This document shows, one piece after another, positions 1 to 7,285 of a DNA stretch of 64,000 nucleotides. The notes beneath the pieces were generated by a model. It saw only the letters and a program-made list of their open reading frames with translations. It did no database searches and was not told the origin of the DNA. How positions within the stretch are numbered: the stretch's first letter is position 1; each line of letters starts with the position of its first letter. The stretch comes from an uncultured Winogradskyella sp. (GTDB lineage: Bacteria > Bacteroidota > Bacteroidia > Flavobacteriales > Flavobacteriaceae). Location: assembly GCF_947498005.1 (NCBI RefSeq), contig NZ_CANMIW010000009.1, positions 62,001-126,000 of the forward strand, read 5' to 3'. The translations under genes and the position numbers were made by a program.

Positions 1-1
1 T

Positions 2-163
2 AAACCAGAATGGATTGATGAGGCTAGAAAATTAGATCTAATTCTTAATTCATGGACAGCAAATAAGCAAGAAGATATAGATTGGTTATTGTCTCATAAT
101 TTTGACTACATTACAACAGATGAACCTGAACTCGCTTTTGATAGGTTGAAGCTGCATAAATAA
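2..163 (+). CDS. Glycerophosphodiester phosphodiesterase, C-terminal fragment (gene cut by window edge)
   Basis: Only the last 53 codons are inside the window, open from base 2 to a TAA at 161-163. The translation has the usual GDPD ending: a W-T-A-N strand, then a D-x-x-W-L stretch followed by F-D-Y-I-T-T-D-x-P, matching the last beta strand and helix of the TIM barrel. The family hydrolyses glycerophosphodiesters to glycerol-3-phosphate and an alcohol. The catalytic HR and metal-binding E-x-D residues would lie upstream, outside the window, so activity cannot be judged. A second GDPD gene lies at 55369-56268. Confidence 0.75.
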   Translation, partial: KPEWIDEARKLDLILNSWTANKQEDIDWLLSHNFDYITTDEPELAFDRLKLHK

Positions 164-191
164 TTAAATTATAATTGATGTAGGTTACAAT

Positions 192-236
192 AATGATTTA
201 AATCATTTTAGGTCTTTTAATCTTTGGTTAAATTTA
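192..236 (+). promoter_or_regulatory. Fnr/FixK-like operator plus -7 element (regulon site 1)
   Basis: A perfect 16-bp palindrome AATGATTTAAATCATT lies at 192-207, with core TGAT-TTAA-ATCA at 194-205. Its centre (199.5) is 33.0 bp from the centre of TAAATTTA (229-236), which matches the Bacteroidota -7 element TAnnTTTG except for the last base. Five other promoters in the first 11 kb have the same layout. This spacing puts the dyad near -41, the class II position for Crp/Fnr activators. Confidence 0.75.
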
Positions 237-245
237 TAAAAACCG

Positions 246-1085
246 ATGATGATGAGACAGATACTCCTATTAACAGATTTTTCAAATAATTCAATTAATG
301 CAATACGTTATGCTTTAAACCTATTTAAAGATGAGGTATGCGATTTTCATGTGCTACATGTAGAAAGCTCTAAAGTTTATGTAAGCGATGATTTGGTAAT
401 GGGAGGAGGTCAAAGTATTTATGACTCCATTCTGAAAAAATCGAAGGAAAAACTATCCGTTTTAGTTGATGATTTTAAATCAGAATTTTTAAACAATAAT
501 TTTACATTTCATCAAGTAGTTGATTATGATGATTTAACGGAGTCTATAAATCAACTAAACTCTATCACACCATTTGACTTATTAATTATGGGAAGTAATG
601 GTGTTTCTAGTGCAAAAGAAGTGCTTTTTGGTAGTAATACAATTAATGTAATAAGAAATGTTAAATGCCCTACGTTAGTTGTTCCTGAGGGATTCTTATA
701 TTCTAAACCGTCCGAAGTATTAATTCCTTTAGATGTTGATGATACATTAAATAGTAAGGCATTTAATCAATTAATTCAATTTATAGAGCATTTTGGTGAT
801 AAATTACATTTACTTAGAATAAGTGCAGCTGATGAAATTGCTCTAGAACGAGAACAAGATATAGAGACAATTAATACGGTATTCAATGCAATAAATTATT
901 TATATAACTCAATTGAAAATGTACCTATGGAATATGCCGTAGCAAGTTATATTCAAACACATCCTATTAACTTAATGGCCTTAATGGTTCAGAAAGAAAA
1001 TTTTATTGAACGCTTTTTTAAAGGGTCTTCTACAACTAAGATAAGTTCTAAATTAAGAGTTCCATTATTGGTATTTCATTCTTAA
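246..1085 (+). CDS. Universal stress protein, tandem Usp domains (279 aa)
   Basis: A two-domain UspA-family protein. The first domain opens with the typical I-L-L-L-T-D-F-S strand and D-F-S-x-N-S helix cap. It carries the ATP-binding motif G-x2-G-x9-G-S at G116, G119, G129 and S130. The second half (about residues 155-279) keeps the fold pattern and ends in V-P-L-L-V-F, but has lost the glycine motif. Usp proteins are soluble and bind ATP or sense stress. Three ATG codons stand in a row at 246, 249 and 252. The -7 element ends at 236, so the third ATG would give a slightly longer leader. It is the only Usp gene of the island on the plus strand, and it has a perfect operator upstream. Confidence 0.9.
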   Translation: MMMRQILLLTDFSNNSINAIRYALNLFKDEVCDFHVLHVESSKVYVSDDLVMGGGQSIYDSILKKSKEKLSVLVDDFKSEFLNNNFTFHQVVDYDDLTESINQLNSITPFDLLIMGSNGVSSAKEVLFGSNTINVIRNVKCPTLVVPEGFLYSKPSEVLIPLDVDDTLNSKAFNQLIQFIEHFGDKLHLLRISAADEIALEREQDIETINTVFNAINYLYNSIENVPMEYAVASYIQTHPINLMALMVQKENFIERFFKGSSTTKISSKLRVPLLVFHS

Positions 1086-1123
1086 ATATTACATATTTAT
1101 TTATAAAGCATTTGATGGTTCAA

Positions 1124-1768
1124 TTATTTTGTAGTTTCAGTGGCGTCAATTAATTTTTGATTTTCTAATACCGCGATTACTAAATTTACGTATTCATTAA
1201 CAGTTTTTTCGATAGATCTAGGATCAGTAATACTGACATAACCTTTCCAAACAATGCTATGTTCTTTATTAGGACATATGCAAAACATAGTGGTCTCTGC
1301 ATTGTATATTTGGTATTCATTATAATCATTGGGATTATAAAATTGATCTTGATACTTTAAATAATCTTCACTAAAATTTATATTAGTTTCGTGATGTTTT
1401 TTATAATTCTGTCTGTAAACTATTTTGTCTTCAACACCAATTACTTTCGAAAATAGAATCGTATCGAACCCTGCTTCAATTAAATCTAATTCTAAATTCA
1501 TAAACTGAATTTTTGTCATCATTTCTGTTCTAAATTGAGGATCTAGAAATTCTAAACTTGAAACGGATTCTATATGGCGTAATTCTAATTGATTTTTTAT
1601 TTGATTTTCAAATTTTTCTCTTGCTTCAATATTAGAAGTTAATCCAATTATAAAAATTTTCTTTGGCGAGTAGTTCTCGATATCAGGGTTTTTCCATTGT
1701 TCTGTAAGCTGTGTTGAATTACAACTAAAAATTATAGATAAAATTATTGTAAGAAATAGCCGTTTCAT
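1124..1768 (-). CDS. Hypothetical lipoprotein (214 aa)
   Basis: The N-terminus is a lipoprotein signal: a Lys-Arg start, a hydrophobic stretch and the lipobox I-F-S-C near residue 16, so the mature protein is probably membrane-anchored. The following W-K-N-P, then K-I-F-I-I-G-L and R-E-K-F-E-N-Q strand-helix resembles periplasmic lipoproteins of the DUF4136 type that begin with a W-x-x-P element. That resemblance is from memory and weak. It ends tail to tail with the Usp gene at 1085. It lies downstream of 1859-2230 and the dead hsp20 on the same strand, so it may have been the distal gene of that unit. Confidence 0.6.
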   Translation of the reverse strand: MKRLFLTIILSIIFSCNSTQLTEQWKNPDIENYSPKKIFIIGLTSNIEAREKFENQIKNQLELRHIESVSSLEFLDPQFRTEMMTKIQFMNLELDLIEAGFDTILFSKVIGVEDKIVYRQNYKKHHETNINFSEDYLKYQDQFYNPNDYNEYQIYNAETTMFCICPNKEHSIVWKGYVSITDPRSIEKTVNEYVNLVIAVLENQKLIDATETTK

Positions 1769-1858
1769 GTGGTTTTATTTTTAAGTTTTATCAAGTAAAT
1801 AATTTCTTTTATCTTCTTTTTTTATGACTTTAAAAGTTTTGAAGACTCGCTTTTTTAA

Positions 1859-2230
1859 TTATACGTAAAACTTTTTAAATTCTTTTAATTCTATTATTAA
1901 GCCATAATGCGATTTTCTGTAAGCCTTTTCCTCTTCTGTTTGATTGATCCCGTCTAACATGATTTTAAGATCATTTTCGTGTACTTTAATCGCTTCAATT
2001 AATAGATCATTCTGTTTTTGAGACTTATTTAATACCTCGATAATTTCCTTGCTGTCGGAGAATTTATTTGGCTCAATAAGCTGTTTTATAAAGGTTAGAA
2101 CTAAATCTTCATAAAAAAAATGTTCATCTTTTAAAAAAAGTAATTCTGATAACCACTCTTTCGATTCTAAATGCATTTGTTCTGCACTCAACCATTCTAA
2201 ATATTTTGTTTGTATTTGTGTTGTTTTCAT
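1859..2230 (-). CDS. Hypothetical helical protein (123 aa)
   Basis: A small soluble protein with no signal peptide or membrane segment. It is rich in Glu, Lys and Leu and predicted to be almost all alpha-helix, with two or three long amphipathic helices that could form a bundle. I do not recognise the family. It starts 85 bases downstream of the hsp20 remnant (2316-2734) on the same strand, with no obvious promoter between them, so it may be read from regulon promoter 2 at 2764-2806. That would place it in the same stress response. Confidence 0.6.
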   Translation of the reverse strand: MKTTQIQTKYLEWLSAEQMHLESKEWLSELLFLKDEHFFYEDLVLTFIKQLIEPNKFSDSKEIIEVLNKSQKQNDLLIEAIKVHENDLKIMLDGINQTEEEKAYRKSHYGLIIELKEFKKFYV

Positions 2231-2315
2231 GTCTAACTAATTTATAAGTTAATGGCAAAATATATTTAACACTTGCCTTTTGCTTGTCGTTGTTTAATGT
2301 AATTAAATCACTTTT

Positions 2316-2734
2316 TTAAGTTGCTTTTATTATTTTTTCAATATTTCAAAGATTCATTTTAGAATACCAACTTTGTAAAGCGCATTAATAATTTAGTTGA
2401 TAAATAGAATTAGAAAGTCTTAAGAACCTTTGAAAAAAAAATATAACTAAATTATTTACGCATTAACTGTTAATCTTTTTCGTATTGTTTTGCTTCATAA
2501 ACATTGAGATTGTTGTTGCTTATGGTAATATTAAAATCTTGTTTTGAAAAACTTGGCGTCGCCATCTCTATATCAAAACTATTCTCATATTTCTTACATT
2601 CAATGCTGGTATTTGGTAGTCTTCTTCAAAGAAGTCATTATTAAAAAAGTCATCATTGCTTAGATTTTTTTTTAATGGTCATTGTTCTATTTTGAGAACT
2701 TACGTACTCTATTGTTAGGGTTAATTAGTGCCAT
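2316..2734 (-). pseudogene. Small heat-shock protein Hsp20/alpha-crystallin, degraded
   Basis: No open frame survives, but the minus strand read in pieces gives a recognisable Hsp20. From the ATG at 2732-2734 it reads M-A-L-I-N-P-N-N-R then a stop. Another frame gives D-D-F-F-N-N-D-F-F-E-E-D-Y-Q-I-P-A-L-N. After a frameshift it reads Y-E-N-S-F-D-I-E-M-A-T-P-S-F-S-K-Q-D-F and N-N-L-N-V, to a stop at 2470-2472. It continues past stops with R-K-x-F-S-Y-x-x-F-S-K-V-L, and ends with I-N-A-L-Y-K-V-G-I-L-K, the family's Y-x-x-G-I-L element. The span of about 139 codons equals a normal Hsp20. The promoter (2764-2806) looks intact. Confidence 0.85.
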
Positions 2735-2763
2735 TATTATATTAAACTGAATATTTTATCTAT

Positions 2764-2806
2764 TAAATGTAGCAGCTTAAATCGAATTATAAAATGATAT
2801 AAGTCA
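2764..2806 (-). promoter_or_regulatory. Fnr/FixK-like operator plus -7 element (regulon site 2, before dead hsp20)
   Basis: On the plus strand TGAT-ATAA-GTCA lies at 2795-2806 (minus strand TGAC-N4-ATCA, one base off the perfect dyad). Its centre is 33.0 bp from the centre of 2764-2771, which reads TACATTTA on the minus strand and fits TAnnTTT(A/G). The hsp20 remnant begins 30 bases further on. The site has kept its spacing although the gene behind it is broken. Confidence 0.65.
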
Positions 2807-2935
2807 GTTGGTATAGGTTATTTATAAGCTGTCACTTTATCTGCGTTATATAATTTGATGAATTAACGTTTAAATAGTCAATGAAATAGGTTTAATTATG
2901 AATGCAAATTAAAATGACTTAATGATTTGGTAATT

Positions 2936-3790
2936 TTAATTTTTTAAGTTGTGCATAGCCAAAATAGGTACCTTTAAATGATAAGAAATTTCTTTTACCA
3001 TTGGACTACTGAAAATACTTCCAAAAAAGGAATGTTTTTTATTTATAAATGCCACCATATCACTACCTCTGCTTTTTACAAACACATTTATTGAAGATTG
3101 AATTGAGTTAGAAGATAAAGTGTGAAATTTATAACTGATACCTTCTAAAATTTCTTTTAGTAAATTTATGTTTTCCTCCTGTTCTTTGTCTAATTTTTCT
3201 TCTTTTGTGATATGTAAAATAGCAATATTAGCGTTGCTTTTTTGTGCAATATTATAGAGATGTTTAAGTTCTCTTTGTTTAAAATTAGTTCTGAAATTTG
3301 AAGGGAAGACAATCTCTTTAGGTAATTTAATTTCTGCATCTGCTGGCACAACTAGAATTGGGCAATTACGTACTTTTTCCATAACGTAAATCGCAGTGCT
3401 ACCAAATGCAGTTGCACTAGAATGTGTTTTCCCTTTGGTACCCATTACTACCATTTCTATATCTTTTTTATCTACTATGGACTTTATACCATCTATAACA
3501 TTATTAAATTGAGAAATAACTTTAAAGTTATGTTTAGGGTTCGCTGAATCGTTCATTGTAATCATATCAAAAACGGAAGCTAAACCGTTTTCAGAATTGA
3601 GCTTAGCTGTTTCATATAGTTCGCTTCCTGGCTTTAAGTTTAATAAGCTATCTAAGATATTCCCTGTTGCCCAAAAAACATTTAGAATATAGAAATCGCA
3701 ATATTCATTTTTATATAGCTCCCTAGCATAATTAATAGCTTTAATTGAGTTTTTAGAAAAATCTGTTGGTAATAAAATTTTATGTCTCAT
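2936..3790 (-). CDS. Universal stress protein, tandem Usp domains (284 aa)
   Basis: Two-domain UspA protein. The first domain starts H-K-I-L-L-P-T-D-F-S and has the nucleotide-binding pattern G117, G120, G130, S131. In this copy the usual S-N after the last glycine is S-T. The second domain lacks the motif but keeps the conserved K-H-S-F-F-G-S element and the ending K-V-P-I-L-A. Operator site 3 lies 58 bases upstream of its start, inside the gap to the next Usp gene, so it is probably its own transcription unit. The 3' end faces the intergenic region that contains the hsp20 remnant. Confidence 0.9.
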   Translation of the reverse strand: MRHKILLPTDFSKNSIKAINYARELYKNEYCDFYILNVFWATGNILDSLLNLKPGSELYETAKLNSENGLASVFDMITMNDSANPKHNFKVISQFNNVIDGIKSIVDKKDIEMVVMGTKGKTHSSATAFGSTAIYVMEKVRNCPILVVPADAEIKLPKEIVFPSNFRTNFKQRELKHLYNIAQKSNANIAILHITKEEKLDKEQEENINLLKEILEGISYKFHTLSSNSIQSSINVFVKSRGSDMVAFINKKHSFFGSIFSSPMVKEISYHLKVPILAMHNLKN

Positions 3791-3816
3791 GATTAACTAA
3801 ATTAAATCCGTTCAAT

Positions 3817-3859
3817 TAAAATTAATGACAATTTTGATGATATGGAATGATAATAATCA
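3817..3859 (-). promoter_or_regulatory. Fnr/FixK-like operator plus -7 element (regulon site 3)
   Basis: TGAT-AATA-ATCA lies at 3848-3859 with both half-sites perfect. The centre is 33.0 bp from that of 3817-3824, which reads TAATTTTA on the minus strand. The site controls the Usp gene starting at 3790 and sits just beyond the stop of the Usp gene at 3876-4715. Confidence 0.75.
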
Positions 3860-3875
3860 GCTATAACACATGACG

Positions 3876-4715
3876 CTATTTCTCATAGAAACATGGTACT
3901 ACCAGAAAAGGAATGATAGGATGAAACCCTATGTTTTTTATCACTGGTTCATTAATTATATTCTCAATAAAACTGTGTTGATAATTAATCATTGTAAGTA
4001 TATCAATGCTAAGTTCTTCAGTAGCTGCTTTTAAAGCGTGCTCTTTTTTAGAAAAACCTGTCATCCAATGAAATCGGTGTTTGTGATTTTCTAAATATGC
4101 TTTTAACATGGCTAAATTATAGTTTTGTTTATCTGTAAGATTCTTTTCATTTATGTGAATAACACTTATTTTAGATTTATGCAGATTGGCGAGTTGAATT
4201 AAGTGTTCTAGTTCTTCTCCATAAAACCTATTAAAATCCGTTGAGAAGGCAATTTTCCTTGGTACTACATAATCAAATTCATTTGGTATTATTAGAATAG
4301 GACAATTCTTTAATTTATTAATAACATTAACAGTATTGCTGCCAATAAATAATTCTGTAGCTCCTGTAGCACCTTTTGTACCCATTATTATAAGATCTAT
4401 AAGATGAGCTTGTGTTTCTTTTTTTATTGCAACTAATAAAGGGTCTTTACTAATAATTGTTTTAAACTCGTGCTTAGTGTTTTTAAATTCGGCTTTGAGT
4501 TGAACTTTTAAATCTTTTAATTGTTTTTCTGACTCCTCTTTTAATTTTTTCAAATAATTTGCTGTTACATAGGTCCTAGAGTGAGAAACTGAGAAAGCCC
4601 ATGAGTTTAAGAGGTAAAACGTACATGACTCATTTTTGTATAACTTCATCGCATATGTAGCTGCATTATATGCGTTTTTTGAAAAATCTGTGGGTATTAA
4701 AATGTTAGTTTTCAT
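3876..4715 (-). CDS. Universal stress protein, tandem Usp domains (279 aa)
   Basis: Two-domain UspA protein beginning T-N-I-L-I-P-T-D-F-S. The first domain has the full ATP-binding pattern G112, G115, G125, S126 followed by N-T-V-N-V. The second domain is degenerate, with Q-H-S-F-I-E-N near its end and a hydrophobic I-P-F-L-V-V-P strand. It lies 65 bases below the Usp gene at 4781-5626 with no recognisable operator in between, so it is probably transcribed with the two Usp genes upstream from site 4. It is soluble, with no signal peptide. Confidence 0.9.
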   Translation of the reverse strand: MKTNILIPTDFSKNAYNAATYAMKLYKNESCTFYLLNSWAFSVSHSRTYVTANYLKKLKEESEKQLKDLKVQLKAEFKNTKHEFKTIISKDPLLVAIKKETQAHLIDLIIMGTKGATGATELFIGSNTVNVINKLKNCPILIIPNEFDYVVPRKIAFSTDFNRFYGEELEHLIQLANLHKSKISVIHINEKNLTDKQNYNLAMLKAYLENHKHRFHWMTGFSKKEHALKAATEELSIDILTMINYQHSFIENIINEPVIKNIGFHPIIPFLVVPCFYEK

Positions 4716-4780
4716 GTGATTTATTTTTATTCTACGAAAATCAACTAGTGTTTTCCACTCTATTTTTTCAAAATGATAAA

Positions 4781-5626
4781 TTAATTTATAGCAGGTATTA
4801 CCAGAAAGGGCACATTTAAATGAAACCCAATTTTATTAAGTGTGGATCTAAAAAATAAGTTCTCAAAAAAAGAATGCTTATTATTAACCATAGCCAATAA
4901 GTTGATTTTCTCTTTCATTTGAAATTTATTAATTGCATCTGTAACATTCATCTGCAAATAGTTATGAAATAAATAAGAGATACCTTTAAAAAATGACTCT
5001 AACTTTAATTGACTGTTTATTTGCTTAAATGTGAGGTCGTTACCCGTTGACACATGCAAGGCATTTATTCTAGAGTTATGCTCTATAGCAATTTGTTTTA
5101 ATATGTCTATTTTAAAATTGCTGTAATCTACATCTAGGTCAGTGGGAAAGAGAATTTCTATTGGTTTCTCATATTTAAAATTGGCAGGAATTGCCAAAAC
5201 AGGACATTTTATTTCATTAAAAACATGTACAGTGTTAGAGCCAAATAATACTTCTTGCGCTCCAGTAGCACCCTTCGTTCCCATTACTATTAAATCGGTT
5301 TTGTTCTCTATTAAAAATTCTTTTAAACCAGATACTAATGTGTTAAAACGAGGCACTGTATTAAACTTATGCTTAGGGTTCTCTTTAAAGGTTATAGAAA
5401 TTCTTGACTTTAATTCATTTAGGTTGTTTATAGCGGCATCTCTTATGGCATCTCCTAAACCAAATTGAGCAGGATATCCTAATACATATTCTACGTTATA
5501 TATAATTGGAGTATAAGTATTTAATAAATGAAAAGTACAAGTTTCATCTTTAAATAATTGAATAGCATACTTTATTGCATTCCAAGAGTTATCGGAAAAA
5601 TCGGTGGGTAGAAGTATATTTTTCAT
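4781..5626 (-). CDS. Universal stress protein, tandem Usp domains (281 aa)
   Basis: Two-domain UspA protein beginning K-N-I-L-L-P-T-D-F-S. The ATP-binding pattern is intact at G116, G119, G129 and S130, followed by N-T-V. The second domain lacks it and ends N-V-P-F-L-V-I-P. The N-terminal stretch D-N-S-W-N-A-I-K-Y-A-I is almost the same as in the copy at 7286-8134, which suggests duplication inside the cluster. The gaps on both sides are 65 bases and contain no dyad at the proper distance, so it is likely the middle gene of a three-Usp operon (6540 to 3876). Confidence 0.9.
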   Translation of the reverse strand: MKNILLPTDFSDNSWNAIKYAIQLFKDETCTFHLLNTYTPIIYNVEYVLGYPAQFGLGDAIRDAAINNLNELKSRISITFKENPKHKFNTVPRFNTLVSGLKEFLIENKTDLIVMGTKGATGAQEVLFGSNTVHVFNEIKCPVLAIPANFKYEKPIEILFPTDLDVDYSNFKIDILKQIAIEHNSRINALHVSTGNDLTFKQINSQLKLESFFKGISYLFHNYLQMNVTDAINKFQMKEKINLLAMVNNKHSFFENLFFRSTLNKIGFHLNVPFLVIPAIN

Positions 5627-5691
5627 AAGTTCTAAAATTTATTGATTAGTAGTCTCATAGTATTTGTTTTGGTTGATTTGAATATTATCTT

Positions 5692-6540
5692 TTAATTACG
5701 TGTTGTGTTTTGCAAAGCTAATAGTGGAATGTCCAAGCCAAAGCTTACTTTGTCTATGGTAGATGGAAATAGCATATCTTCCAAAAAAGAATGCTGAGTA
5801 TTTACCATGGTAATCATATCAATATTATTGGTTTCTATATATAATTTTATAGCGTCAGCTACCTTTTTACTGTTTATAATTTTAAAGTTTACTTTATTAA
5901 CTATTAAGGCGTCTTTTACGAAATCTTTATGGTCTTGTTGTCTTATGGATAATTTATTGCTTGTTGATATGTAAATAATATCAATTAGGCTTCTGTACGA
6001 TTTTGATAAAATTGATAACAATTTTAATTCTCTTCGCTTATACGGTATAAGAAAATCTGTAGGAAATAAAATGTTTTTTGGTTGTGTGTTTTTGTAGTTT
6101 GAAGGTATTGCTAAAACTGGGCAGTCTACATATTTTAAAACTTGAAAAGTATGACTTCCAAATATAATGTGCCGCTCGTTAGATTTTCCTTTCGTTCCCA
6201 TTACTATCAAATCAATATTTTTATGTTCTGCAATCTCATTAGCTTCTTCTACAAGAGAGTTGTTTGCAGAAATGCTGTGATACGTATATCTTGGATTAGG
6301 TGTTAATTCTTCAAATTCTTGTAGTAATTTCTTTAAGTTATTTTCAGAAGCGGTTTTTACCTTTAGTAATACATCGTCAAAAACAGCACGTGAGACTAAC
6401 TCATCATGATCATAAAATTCATTTCTATAAGCGTGCATAAAATAGAATTGCACTTTTTGATACTTAAAAAACTCTAAGGCATACTTAATAGCATTGATAG
6501 AATTTTTAGAAAAATCGGTAGGTAGAAGAATGGATAACAT
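5692..6540 (-). CDS. Universal stress protein, tandem Usp domains (282 aa)
   Basis: Two-domain UspA protein beginning S-I-L-L-P-T-D-F-S. The ATP-binding pattern is G116, G119, G129, S130, with His instead of the usual Asn at 131. The second domain is degenerate but keeps Q-H-S-F-L-E-D and the D-I-P-L-L-A-L ending. It is the promoter-proximal gene of a likely three-gene Usp operon. Operator site 4 lies 57 bases upstream of its ATG. Confidence 0.9.
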   Translation of the reverse strand: MLSILLPTDFSKNSINAIKYALEFFKYQKVQFYFMHAYRNEFYDHDELVSRAVFDDVLLKVKTASENNLKKLLQEFEELTPNPRYTYHSISANNSLVEEANEIAEHKNIDLIVMGTKGKSNERHIIFGSHTFQVLKYVDCPVLAIPSNYKNTQPKNILFPTDFLIPYKRRELKLLSILSKSYRSLIDIIYISTSNKLSIRQQDHKDFVKDALIVNKVNFKIINSKKVADAIKLYIETNNIDMITMVNTQHSFLEDMLFPSTIDKVSFGLDIPLLALQNTTRN

Positions 6541-6565
6541 AATTACCTGGTTTTAGAATGGATTA

Positions 6566-6608
6566 TAAAAATAATGTCAAAAAATATTAAAAACTATGAT
6601 AAATGTCA
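6566..6608 (-). promoter_or_regulatory. Fnr/FixK-like operator plus -7 element (regulon site 4)
   Basis: TGAT-AAAT-GTCA at 6597-6608 differs from the perfect dyad by one base. Its centre is 33.0 bp from that of 6566-6573, which reads TATTTTTA on the minus strand (TAnnTTTA). It precedes the Usp gene starting at 6540 and probably drives the genes down to 3876. Confidence 0.7.
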
Positions 6609-6637
6609 GGCGGTGTAGAAGTTGTAATTAGGAGTAA

Positions 6638-6809
6638 CTTGTATTAATAAAGAGAGACAGTTTAGGAACAAAAAATTTTAAAACTATAGATTTTAGTCTA
6701 AAAAAAATTAAACTACGAACCAACCCAAAAAAATCTATATACTTTAAAATTAACCAAAAAAACCTCAAGTTAAGCTGTTTAAAACTGTCTCTCTTAGATT
6801 AATAGCAAG
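6638..6809. repeat. Degenerate long inverted repeat (about 172 bp, MITE-like)
   Basis: The core arms are AAGAGAGACAGTTT at 6650-6663 and its exact complement at 6782-6795. Outside these the symmetry continues with small gaps: CTTG-TATTAAT on the left and CTTGC-TATTAAT, read inward, on the right. Inside, a second matched stretch occurs (AATTTTAAA..TATAGATTTT against AATTTTAAA..TATAGATTTT read inward). No protein is encoded. It fills most of the 334-base gap at 6541-6874; the rest holds operator site 4. It could be an old miniature transposable element or a large hairpin. Confidence 0.6.
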
Positions 6810-6874
6810 CCATTGTTAAATGGTACTATAATATTACATCTTAAAATACCATATAACTATGACTTTTGTCATCT

Positions 6875-7261
6875 TTAGAATAAAACTATACTATAAGCAG
6901 TATTGAGTAAGTAAATACCTAATAACAAGAGCATGGTATAGATAAGTTGTACTAATTTAATATTTGCTACTGCTAAAAATGAAATGGTACGCTTTGGAAA
7001 AGAAAATAAAGCCAAACCCATAAAAAGTGCTGTCCAGCCTATCAGAGTAATTATTAATTTGTAACTAAGTTCCCAAATATTATGAAATATAATATTTAAC
7101 AAACCAACTACAATGGCAATAAATGCTGTTAGGATTAAGAATTTTTGATCATATAGATCATTAAAAACTTGTTTAATTCGTTTTGGGTTAACACTTAATA
7201 TAAAAAAGAATATTAGGAGATACCAACCCCAAAATTTTGCAAAAAATAGTGAATAGTCCAT
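6875..7261 (-). CDS. Four-helix membrane protein, unknown (128 aa)
   Basis: A small integral membrane protein with about four hydrophobic segments (roughly residues 11-23, 42-62, 69-88 and 100-122) separated by short basic loops such as N-P-K-R-I-K and F-P-K-R-T. I do not recognise a family. It begins 24 bases after the Usp gene at 7286-8134 on the same strand, so it is almost certainly co-transcribed from operator site 5. That makes it a membrane member of the proposed regulon. Confidence 0.7.
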   Translation of the reverse strand: MDYSLFFAKFWGWYLLIFFFILSVNPKRIKQVFNDLYDQKFLILTAFIAIVVGLLNIIFHNIWELSYKLIITLIGWTALFMGLALFSFPKRTISFLAVANIKLVQLIYTMLLLLGIYLLNTAYSIVLF

Positions 7262-7285
7262 ATCTCATAATTTTGTGTAATTCTA

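Noticed and set aside
4716..4780. Operator for the Usp gene starting at 4715
   Set aside because: TGATAAATTAAT at 4774-4785 has one half-site only, and no -7 element lies 33 bp away. The gap at 5627-5691 was rejected for the same reason.
5142..5468. Plus-strand open frame of 108 codons inside a Usp gene
   Set aside because: It lies wholly antisense to a well-supported Usp gene, has no family pattern and reads as a shadow. The same applies to the opposite-strand frames at 13146-13508, 26987-27502, 29102-29380 and 50954-51270.
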